Assembly: GCA_949358305.1 (NCBI GenBank)
Contig: OX442314.1
Coordinates: forward strand, 4,095,087 to 4,159,086
Reading direction: 5' to 3'
Source: Strigamia acuminata
Taxonomy: Eukaryota > Arthropoda > Chilopoda > Geophilomorpha > Linotaeniidae
DNA: 64,000 nt
The notes beneath the pieces are model-generated. The model ran no database searches and had not been told where the DNA came from. It saw only the letters and a program-made list of their open reading frames with translations. A program made the position numbers and the translations under genes. Shown in pieces: positions 44,601 to 54,150 of the stretch. Numbering within the stretch: the stretch's first letter is position 1; every line of letters begins with the position of its first letter.

Positions 44601-47600
44601 AATTCATCAAACTTTGTGAAAATTCATCAAATTTTGTGAAAATTCATCAAATTTTGTGAAAATTCATCAAATTTTGTGAAAATTCATCAAATTTTGTGAA
44701 AATTCATCAAATTTTGTGAAAATTCATCAAATTTTGTAAAAATTCATCAAATTTTGTGAAAATTCATCAAATTTTGTGAAAATTCATCAAATTTTGTGAA
44801 AATTCATCAAATTTTGTGAAAATTCATCAAATTTTGTGAAAATTCATCAAATTTTGTGAAAATTCATCAAATTTTGTGAAAATTCATCAAATTTTGTGAA
44901 AATTCATCAAATTTTGTGAAAATTCATCAAATTTTGTGAAAATTCATCAAATTTTGTGAAAATTCATCAAATTTTGTGAAAATTTATCAAATTTTGTGAA
45001 AATTCATCAAATTTTGTGAATATTCATCAAAAATTCATCAAAAGTTTCTCAAATTTTGTAAAAATGTTTAAAAAAAATTGCATTTCGTTTAAATTTTTAA
45101 TCAAAAATTATTCCAACACATTCATTAATTAACCTATTGAGGGTTATTCGCATTTTGAAGAAAATGGAAATCCAAAGTACAGAAAATATATAATTGCTTA
45201 CATACTGTCGGAATTTATAAAAATTGCTCAAATTTTGTACGAATTCATAAAAATTTGCTCAAATTTTGTCGGAATTTATAAAAATTGCACAAATTTTTTC
45301 CGGATTTATAAAAATGTGCTAAAATTTTGTCGGAATTTATAAAAATTAGCTCAAATTTTGTCGGAATTTATAAAAATTTGCTCAAATTTTGTCCGAATTC
45401 ATAAAAATGTGCTCAAATTTTGCCAGAATTTATCAAAAATTGCTCAATTTTTCGTAATTTATCCAAAATTGCTCCAATTAAGTCTGAATTTATCCAAAAT
45501 TGATCAAATTCAGTGAAATTCATCCAAAATTGCTCAAATTCAGTTGGAATTTATCCAAAATCGCTCAAATTCAGTCTGATTTTATCGAAAATTGCTCAAA
45601 TTGGTTAAAATTTTTCAATTATTGCTTCAATTGGTTAAAATTTATCAATTATTGCGCGAATTTAATCAAAATTCATCAATATTTGCGCCAATTTATTCTA
45701 AATTCATCAAAAATTGCCTGAATTTATCAACACAATTTATTTGTTTTAGTTCGAAAAAGTGTCCGATTACTTCGAATGTTAAGGAATTGCAAGACAAAGA
45801 ATTAAAAATGATTGCCGAAGCCGCTCGTCGCGAATTCATTCAAGCTCATCCAGAATTTGCAAACATCGTCCTAAAACACGACCCAACAAAGCACATTTCA
45901 ACCCAGCAGCCCAACCTAAGGCCGCAAAACCGTAAACCGATAAAAATACACTAAAATACATTTGATTTTAACCGAAGTTTCCTGATACAGTCAGACCAAT
46001 AAAGATGCGGCCCGCAGCTCCAGAACAACATCAACGTTCTTATCAGCCTCATCCTGGCGTACGTATTGAAAAGTACAGTGTTGTAGTCATAAAAATCGTT
46101 CCAGTCCAGCCCACAGATTAGAAGAATGTATTCTTCTAATCTGTGATCCAGGCTGAAGCTCACCTGCAGAATGAGTGTTTTCGCCTGTATCCACCAGGGT
46201 GTGACAAGTTGACGTTTAAACCCAGATGTCAATTTGGCACAACAGATCAGTGAGTTTTTGCACTAGCTGCTGGATACTGCCGAAAACGCTCATTCTGGAG
46301 GTGAGTTTCAAGCTGGACTGGGGCGAATTAGGGTTGTGCGGTTATTTTTTCTGGCAAGTGCAGTACGGTTTCCGTAAAAAACCGCAATGCACGCAGTATG
46401 TCACAAAACCGCATAACCGCAAAAAACTGCAAAGCAACAAAAAGAAAATCAGAATATAAACCCTAAAAACTTCAAAATCCAAGAAGATAAACCCTAAAAA
46501 CTTCAAAATCCCTAAAAATTAACCCTAAAAACTACAAAATCAAGAAAATAAACCCTAAAACCTCCAAAATCCAAGAAAATAAACCCTAAAAACTTAAAAA
46601 TCCAGAAAAATTAACCCAAAAAACTACAAAATTAAGAAAATAAACCCTAAAACTCCAATATTTCAGAAGAAAAAAATAAAAATTATTTTTTTTTAAATGA
46701 AATGAAATGAAACTTGTAGATTTGTGGGTTTTTGCAGTTTTTTAAAGTTTGCAGTTAATTGTGTTGCGGTTTTTGTTTTTTTTTTAGAAAAATTGCAGTT
46801 TAGTTTTTGGAAATTTTCGTTTATTTCTAATTATATGTATCATACTGCCTCGTTTAAACGCCCGGGTTCTTTAAGACGCCGGGCCCGATTCGCGCCGCAA
46901 AACGAAGAAACAACCTAAAGTTTAGAATTTTCGAAGAGATCATATTCGAAGAAGCGATGGCACCCGTTACCGTTACGTTACCGTTACCGTTACCATTATG
47001 TTACCGTTACCGTTACCGTTACGTTACCGTTACCGTTACGTTACCGTTACGTTACCGTTACGTTACCGTTACGTTACCGTTACATTACCGTTATGTTACC
47101 GTTACTTTTGCGCAAATTTCCCCTTTCAACTCTTTCGGTTTTACATGTGATTTTTTAGTTTATATCTTTGAATTTAATTGAATAAATGTTGATTTTACGT
47201 AGACAGGTAGAAAATGTAGAAATAGTTTACAAGTATATTACAATAGTAAAAACGAATTTTGTAAAAACGTTTCCTGTACAAATGTAACGGTAACATAACG
47301 TTTACTAAACGTTCGTTACTGCAAAAAAAGTAACAAATTACCGTTACGTTACCTGGCCAAATTAAGTAACACCTTACCGTTACAGTTACGTAACGGTAAC
47401 GCACACAACACTGGTCGGCTCAAAAAAATATTAAACGTCTGGCGTTTAAACGATCTGGGGTACTGGTGTAGTGGCACAAAAAAGTAGTCCAAAACACCAG
47501 AATTGTAATCGAACTCCAGACATTGTGCTCGATTACCAACATTGACACAGAACTACTTTTCCGCGTAGTAGAACACAGTACACAATTAGGCGTAAACAGG

Positions 47601-49021
47601 CTGAAATAGATCAACGTTGGGGTGGTTTTGAGTATAGAGTAATTATTACTGTACATTTTTAGAAGTATGAGGTTTCTCTGGCTCACCCTGTACATTTTTT
47701 AACTTATTTATTTATTTAACAATTTAATTGCTTTAGAATTCATGGAACCCTCGACCTCATCCGCCGAATATGTTTCCTCGAATGAAACAAGAAGCGCCGC
47801 CATTACAAACGACGAATAATTTCGATCAAGTTTTCGTGCGCCCGGTTCAAAGAACACACACAATTAATGCAACAACAACAACATCGTCACCTGCGCCCTA
47901 TAATAATAATACTAATAATAATGCTAATAATAATGCCGATTTAGCCAGCAATTATTTGACAACTAATTTAAAAAATGTCGGAAATTATCAGTCAAATAAT
48001 ACGAACTTAAAGATGAGTTATCCGTCGACAGCAACTAGTTCATCGACGATGCCGCTAGATAAATTTTTAAATTCAAATATTTCAATTCAACCGTCGACTT
48101 CGCGCTATAATAATAATACTAATAATAATGCTAATAATAATGCCAATTTAGCAAGCAATTATTTGACAACTAATTTAAATAATGTCGGAAATTATCAGTC
48201 AAATAATACGAACTTAAAGATGAGTTATCCGTCGACAGCAACAAGTTCATCGACGATGCCGCTGAATCAATTTTTAAATTCAAATATTTCAGTTCAACCG
48301 TCGACTTCGCAAGCTGCACCTTTCAGTAGCAGACTTGTTGGCGGTAAAAATGGAAATCACGAGCAGGTAATTTTCACGCAAGTGGTGTGGTGGTTACTAG
48401 ATCACCAGGGTTGCACGCCTTACTGCAATTTGCAAATTGCAATTAGCCAAAAAGAAACTACCGTCTTCCCCCGAAAGTAACACCATGGTGTTGTATTCGA
48501 GTTTGTTTGAAAAATAAAAATTTTGAAACATTGGTGAAAAATTCGAATATAACACCACTTCAGCTACAATACCATGGTGTTAAATTTGAATTTACCCCCA
48601 TATATTCGAATTTTTTATTGTTTTCAAATACAACACCATGGTGTTATATTCAGATTTGTATAAAAATATTTAAAACGTACAGTATATCATTGTTTTTGTT
48701 AATTTATATATCTGTTTTGTTTTTTTATTCAGCATAATGAATACAAATTAGTGAGTTAGAGTATAGTTCCAAAATTACAGTAACACATGCACCCCTGGTG
48801 ATCAGATTAAGTCAGATTAGGTCTGTGGCTAAAAGGACGTCACCGCCCTAATTTTCACAAATTGATTCGAGTAAAAATTACATTTTGGACAAATTTATTA
48901 TCTACAGGCTTCTGGGATCAATGCAGCATTTAGGCAGACCGAAAACCAAACATCTTTTAGTCTTCTTTTTCCATGGTCACGCCCTCCGGATTCACCGAGT
49001 TCATCAAATGAAAATAAATAA
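41628..49021 (+). CDS. RNF216-like paralogue C, IBR and RING2 deleted
   Basis: Third family member. Exons homologous to B are present at 41628-43983, 44040-44147, 44218-44400, 45750-45931, 45991-46058, 47737-48366 and 48908-49021, all open with B-like phases. The 253-bp exon and most of the 252-bp exon, which encode IBR and RING2, are missing. Joining the RING1 exon directly to 45750 shifts frame and soon hits a stop; reading on into the intron also stops after about 28 codons. The predicted product therefore has the N-terminal block, a large repeat, the EEFLEIFPDPETHF block and RING1 (CECCFEDE, CKGC) only, and cannot act as an RBR ligase. The downstream exons remain open, and the Asn-rich exon has an internal duplication. 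Either a recent pseudogene, or a gene kept for its N-terminal half. Confidence 0.75.
41830..43490 (+). repeat. 72-bp coding repeat array (about 23 units)
   Basis: In-frame 24-residue units with consensus NNPPVTGQLAPAFNNARQIG plus APVC. Two main variants (VCNNPPVTG and VYNNPSGTG) alternate in higher-order blocks of 216 and 432 bp, with long stretches identical between blocks. Because the period is divisible by three, several other frames are also open, including a 535-codon antisense frame. The array replaces the shorter repeat of gene B. Confidence 0.95.
44575..45030. repeat. 20-bp homogeneous array in gene C intron 3
   Basis: About twenty-two almost perfect copies of attttgtgaaaattcatcaa. 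The regularity exceeds every other intron array in the window, suggesting recent amplification. It lies just upstream of the deletion junction. Confidence 0.93.
45131..45176 (+). pseudogene. Stub of deleted RING2 exon in gene C
   Basis: The last 46 bp of the RING2 exon (PIEGYSHFEENGNP and the donor gtac) survive. To their left is intron sequence matching gene B at about 18200-18246. The junction shows that about 545 bp (B coordinates about 18248-18792) were lost, removing one whole exon and 206 of the 252 bp of the next. No acceptor precedes the stub. Confidence 0.88.
45185..45725. repeat. Degenerate tandem array in gene C intron
   Basis: Units of the form gtcggaatttataaaaattg and ctcaaattttg, homologous to the array at 18840-19130 in gene B but longer. 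Confidence 0.8.
46325..46720. repeat. aaccgc words and aaccctaaaaac tandem array
   Basis: gttgtgcggttatttt at 46332 begins a stretch of aaccgc/gcggtt words. It is followed at about 46455-46650 by 30-35-bp units of aaccctaaaaacttcaaaat. It lies in the gene C intron 46059-47736. Confidence 0.65.
46963..47414. repeat. gttaccgttac array ending at gcacacaacactgg
   Basis: The first part (46963-47107) is a run of ttaccg/ttacgttaccg words. After about 170 bp of AT-rich spacer, the inverse words (taacggtaac, cgttacgttac) return, and the segment ends gtaacgcacacaacactgg at 47414. It is thus an inverted-word element with the same end motif as the loci at 38673 and 39054. Confidence 0.7.
48480..48670. 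repeat. caccatggtg palindrome cluster
   Basis: Three copies of the palindromic core accatggtgtt within aatacaacaccatggtgtta-type contexts, spaced about 70-85 bp apart, in the last intron of gene C. Possibly a small inverted-word array; absent from the same intron of gene B. Confidence 0.6.
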
Positions 49022-49430
49022 ATCACCCGGAGTAATTTAATATAAACGTGTAAAAACCGAGTGGTTTTACCCAAGTGCAATTTTTTGTATTTGTTTACTT
49101 TTGTATTTCTTATTTTTCCATTTATCTCTAAATTGTTCTTTAAATTCTTGTTGTGTATCAATTTATAATCTCATTTAATTTCTCAAACTTATTTAGTGAT
49201 TGTATCCCTTACTTTCCCACCCCAAATTCCATACATCTTCGAAACTTTCATGTGACTTTTCCAAAAATCTACTGATTAGGGTCAGGTGTCCTTTGCTCAC
49301 TGTTAAAACTAGTGAGTTTTTAAGATGAAAATTGTGTTGTTGTGAAGCGAACCCCAAAGAGGTAGCTTATCAAATTGAAGTGTTGTTCATTTGTTTCATT
49401 TTATCGTGTTTTATAATTAATTATCAGTGT
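49022..49430. other. 3' flank of gene C
   Basis: aataaata occurs at the stop codon itself (49013) and no strong later signal follows at once. AT-rich, no coding signal. Confidence 0.4.
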
Positions 49431-49434
49431 TTAT

Positions 49435-49666
49435 CAGTTTTATATCGATTTGTGTTTTATCAATTTGATATCGATTTGTGTTTTATCAATTTGATATCGA
49501 TTTGTGTTTTACCAATTTGATATCGATTTGTGTTTTATCAATTTTATATCGATTTGTGTTTTATCAATTTATATCGATTTGTGTTTTATCAATTTTATAT
49601 CGATTTGTGTTTTATCAATTTTATGTCGATTTGTGTTTTATCAATTTTATATCGATTTGTGTTCTA
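49435..49666. repeat. 26-bp tandem array
   Basis: About nine copies of ttatatcgatttgtgtttta plus tcaatt. Three overlapping short open frames result from the 26-bp period and are not genes. Confidence 0.92.
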
Positions 49667-49893
49667 TCATCAGTTTGGGTTATTTGGATTTAGTGTATTT
49701 AGTGATGTAATTCATTTATTGGTTGATTTGGGTTATTTGGATTTAGTGTATTTAGTGATGTAATTCATTTATTGGTTGATTTGGGTTATTTGGATTTAGT
49801 GTAGTTAGTGATGTAATTCATTTATTGGTTGATTTGGGTTATTTGGATTTAGTGTATTTAGTGATGTAATTCATTTATTGGTTGATTTGGGCT
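49667..49893. repeat. 53-bp tandem array
   Basis: Four near-identical 53-bp units starting ggttatttggatttagtgta, at 49678, 49731, 49784 and 49837. It abuts the 26-bp array. Confidence 0.92.
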
Positions 49894-50295
49894 TGATTTG
49901 ATGGTGTGTTTGTTTGGTAAAAGTTTTGAATTTATTTGTGATCGCCTTAGGGCGAGTTTGTTAAGGGATGTTCTTCACCCCCAACCTTGAACTGGTTTGT
50001 TTGTGTTATCTGTGATGTCACCCATGTTGTGTGTCACCACCTTGGCAATAAAAGTTAGTAGTCTTCACTCTGTCAGCCTGTGAGCATCCTGTCTCCTTTC
50101 TCCACTACAGCAGTATAAAACCATCTTTTGAGAACTTTGGAAAGAACACTTGATTGGGATGTCTGATCCATGTTACATTAAGACCAGATTTTAATACTCA
50201 CCAATTGGAGAGTGCTATCTACCCCTTTTTCCTACTCTTTTTGTCCTCTAGTCTTGAAATAAAACAAATCAGTGTATTTTAAAAACTCAACAAGA
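49894..50295. other. LTR-like or unique spacer left of gypsy element
   Basis: The stretch around 50030-50105 (ttggcaataaaagttagtag, then ctttctccactaca) has the look of an LTR R-U5 segment with a poly(A) signal, but no second end was found. No coding signal. Confidence 0.3.
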
Positions 50296-50299
50296 AGGT

Positions 50300-50909
50300 T
50301 GTCGTAACCTTGATTCCGGTAAATAAACTTACACAATATCTTACTAATAACACCCTTTATTTCACACTTGTAATAATACAATAATGATACTTAACAATGT
50401 GGTCTCGGATCCTTGCTGGCGGATACGATTTGTTGCTGCACGGCAGTCTTACACGTGGCTTCTACTGTTGTCTAGGGTAATGGCGTCTGGCGAAACACGT
50501 GTTCGCAAACGCTTCGCTTCGGGAGATATTACGATCGTAGTATTGCTACGATAATATCTGTGACTCTGATTTATAGATGTAATTGGCAACGGGCATCGAT
50601 CCTCTATCAATCCGGTAAAACGGCCTGACGGTGAGGTGGTGATGCTAATGTTGCTCTGGTATCTATAAAGTGGGGGGTTTCCGGTCAGACACGGGTTTAA
50701 ATACTGGCTGGACCGGAAATGACGTATTTGCCTAAATTCGGAGAATTATGCAAATTCATGACGTTGTCACGTCAGTCCCGCAGAAACGGTAAAACTAGTA
50801 TAGCTAGTTTTCCCGTAATGATCTGACAATATTTTATTATGAATACTAAAATCATTATTTATTGAATTATAAATTATTAAAACACTTTTGTGACCTCGTG
50901 GTCACCACA
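50300..50909 (-). repeat. 3' LTR of gypsy element
   Basis: 610 bp. On the plus strand it reads TGTCGTAACC...GGTCACCACA; on the element strand TGTGGTGACC...GGTTACGACA. It contains a nested inverted pair around agatattacgatcgtagta. Confidence 0.95.
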
Positions 50910-50921
50910 CGTCCCCTCCTC
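50910..50921 (-). promoter_or_regulatory. Polypurine tract of gypsy element
   Basis: On the element strand gaggaggggacg lies directly before the 3' LTR, the expected position of the plus-strand primer. Confidence 0.75.
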
Positions 50922-50988
50922 AGCAATGTTGTTGGGGGATTTACAATAAAACAACAAACATTGCGAAAACTCAAAGTTAGATTTCACT

Positions 50989-53904
50989 TTACTTCTTCTC
51001 AGGTGATCCCTGGGGAACATCCGGAGGCGGAGGTGGAGGTAGTTCTTCAGTTACGGATGGTTCAGCCATCTTCGGAGTTGTGGGTTTACTGATCGGCGGA
51101 GTAGAGGTAAGACGGGACGAGCGGTCGCTTGGATCTTCAAATTCTCCGATAAAATATCGATCGTGGCCGCCAACCGGTTCGTATGCGGCGCCGACTCGTT
51201 CGTGTATCCAAATACGTGAAAGGAAGGGAGCTAGGCCCTGATTCGTGTGGTGGATCTTCTGGGCCTCGGCTGGAGTCTTTGGGGCACGGTGGGCGCGCAA
51301 CAGACGTTGGTGTTGAATGAAATCGACGCCCGGACCCGCTTCGAGGGTGCGTTCCATCCACACATAAAGCGAATGACCATGATCGCTTGATTTCTTAATT
51401 TTATCCTTCGTTCCCTTGGTCATGGTCAAGCTCGGATAATACGTCTTCAGATGTGCATCGATTGGAGGCAACGGCTTTGGCTCCATCCTTTTCTTGGGCC
51501 GCAGGATCTTCGGCTTCGCTTTCGATTTTCGGACGACTGTTTTCACGCCCTCGATCGGGACCAGTCCTTCGGGGAACTTTATCGTCTCCTCTGGAGTGGC
51601 TGCCGGGACTGTCTGGTTTGCCGGAGTCTCAGGGAGAGGTTCGTTGATTAATACGACTGGTTCGCTCTGTGGTAAAGCCACAGTTCGGACCGCTTGATAT
51701 GATTGCTCCGGGTCGACGTCCTCCGCAACTAACTGCGCGCGAACCTGGATACAGGAAGGGACTAACTTTAGCCATCGTTCGATGAGAGCGGGAGGCAACA
51801 GAAAGCTTTCATGTGCGACGACTGCCCAGGCTGCCAACGCTACACGGGCGTTTCTAAATGTGGACGCGGCCAATACGAGCGACATCATGTCCGTGAGTAC
51901 GACCGTTGTGCGCGCTGTCCGTGACGGATGATCTCGTCCAGGGCTCTTGATGAACTCTATGGCTGCACTTTGGATGTTTGTTATCGCAATCTGCATGGTC
52001 CTGGCTTGATATTCGTCAACGTCGGACACCATCTCTTTCGCTTGTTCGATCGTGGTTGTGTCGAGAAACGACTGTAAATCGTATGGCGTTGGGTCGAACT
52101 GGATCGTGGCTCGAACCTCCGAAGACTGGTTATTGGAAGTTGGTTTTGAAGGCGTTTGGTCGTTCTTATCGGTTTTAGCCACGGCCACTTGCTTTGAATT
52201 AATTAAAACTCGTTGAATGTCGGGTTCGGGCTCATCCCAAACAATCGGCGTTCTCGACGTGGAAATTTCGCTTCGCGTTTCTTCCGGTACGGCCGGGAAA
52301 ATGGGTCCAAAACGATCTTGTCGTCGTTTAAGTTGTTCAAAGGGACTCAGCGATGTTGGGGTTCCGATAATCACAGTCTTTCGGAATGCGCTGGGCAGAC
52401 TAGAAGGTACGCTACTAACTGGTTTTGTTGGCGCCTTGATGAATGCGCTTGGTACCGATGTTACACTCATCTCGATTGATTTGGTCGGCCGATAGACGGG
52501 TTTCGCCTGTTCGTTCTTGACTTTCAGGACGGCTGCTACCATATCGGCTTCGGTGTAAAGTTTTTCTTGTTCGGGTACGATCATCGGCTCTACCGATTGT
52601 TCGTGTTCGATCGTTATTGGCACTTCTTGTCGAACTTCCACTTGCAGAGTCTCTACCTCATCGACTTCACGTGATCTCTCAAAGCGTCCCCATGTTTCCG
52701 CTCGTGGCCTTGATAACCTGAGGCATCCGCGTTGGTTCGGTCGATTCCTGGAGTAGCGGTAAGTCTCAACCTCTCGTGGTCTCTCGACTCTGGGTTCTCG
52801 TCGCGGTGAGGGTTCTCGAGCGTGTCGGTAATAAACTCGAGGATGTGACTGCGATCGATCTTGCGTGTTGTACGACGTGCTTGGCTGATCCAGGCGTCGT
52901 CGCTTGTTGTCGTGTGTGTTATTCAACAACTCGCTCGAGAGTCGCTTCTCCGCTTTTTGTCGCTTGCGCCCAAAGATGCCCAGGTAGTGGAGCTGGTGCA
53001 TTGCTTTCTGTGAGGTGATAAATCCGTGTTCGGGTCGCCAGTTGGGAACGTCTGGTCTTTCTCCTCGAACCTGGCTTAACCAAGTTTTTATCTCATCTGT
53101 CGAATACCCTGCTGGTTTCAGTATTTTGAAGAGATCTCGATACGCCGTCCGTCTGACTTCGTTGTAATAGTCTCTGTGTATTTGTCGGCGCTCTTCGTCT
53201 GTAGCGGCGTTTTGCCACCTCTCGAGGACAGCCCACTCTTCGGGCTCGCTTGGATAGTCCTTTTCCAAAAACTTGTTTGGGAGTGGTGCTGGTGCGTCGT
53301 CGCGTTCTGGAATTTCAGTCCTCAGTGCGTCGCGCATCTTTTCTGGGAAGTAGTGTATCAGGGTCTCCTGACTTGCCCAAAATCGCGATCGGGCTCGGGA
53401 TGAAGTGAGCCGAATTTTCCATGGTCCGGTGTCGACGTCGTCCTCTAACGCTCTTCGAAATGGGGTCGGAATTTCGCTTCTCCAGAGTGTACCCGAAGAC
53501 ACGTTTTGCGGATCGATGGGTCCCCACGTAAGTTGGTGTTCCGGCTGAGGAATGAATACATAAAAATTAGATTTTTGTTAAATTCCGAATTTGGATTCAA
53601 GATGGCGCTATGGTCGACCATGTGCTTTTTACACGTGTTGAATCTTAAATAATGGCTCGTGTCATTTTTCGTTTGTTGACATAAAGATGTTTTCTTTTAT
53701 GAATCTTGTTTCACGTATTTTTGTGGTTTAGCCACAAATTAAATTCTTTGTTATTTTTACCTTTTCGTTTCCATCGGGCTTTTCCCGATTTTCTTCCGGT
53801 TCAACCTCGTCCCATCTTGCGGGATCGTTCCATTCGTCTTCGCTTGGGTCCCGATCCATTTCTTCCTCTTCGTTGTCGGGTGATTGCTTCCAGTTTCTTC
53901 GCAT
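50989..53904 (-). CDS. ORF3 of gypsy element, apparently spliced, unknown function
   Basis: An 837-codon frame (GTG at 53502 to stop at 50989) is open upstream to an acceptor at 53544. Joined to an ATG exon at 53904-53761 through a 216-bp GT-AG intron (aag/gtaaaa to ttcctcag), it gives 899 codons in phase 0. Exon 1 is acidic (NEEEEMDRDPSEDEWNDP). The body has Trp-rich text near the start, an Arg-rich stretch at about residues 240-330 (YRYSRNRPNQRG), Pro/Ser-rich linkers and a C-terminal part with HGHSLYVWMERTLE. No signal peptide, membrane segment or cysteine pattern, so it does not look like an envelope protein. It starts 247 bp after the pol stop. I do not recognise the family. The Arg-rich segment suggests nucleic-acid binding (inference). 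Confidence 0.7.
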
Positions 53905-54150
53905 TTTTGATTCAATTTGTTGGTTGCGATTTTTGTCAAGCACCTGTTGTCGTCGTGACAGAACGCGGAGTGCAAAGTTGAAAGGGTAGTCGAGGTTAAG
54001 TATCTTGATTGGCTTTCGTATGTAATACGTAGTTGATTGTTGGAGTCTCCTTGTGATTGTTTTTGTCCCTAGGAGGTCGGGGTAATTACGTCATATTGTT
54101 TTATCGCTTTTGATTGGTTATGCCAACCATTTTGGATTTTTCTTGCTTTA

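Noticed and set aside
44575-45030. Regular 20-bp repeats resembling a CRISPR array
   Set aside because: There are no unique spacers between repeats and the genome is eukaryotic; this is a simple tandem array.
46455-46650. Repeated aaccctaaaa resembling plant telomere sequence
   Set aside because: Units are about 30-35 bp with extra text, inside an intron of an animal gene. The heptamer match looks incidental.
50989-53502. Reading ORF3 of the gypsy element as an envelope protein
   Set aside because: No signal peptide, hydrophobic segment or cysteine-rich ectodomain is visible in the frame.
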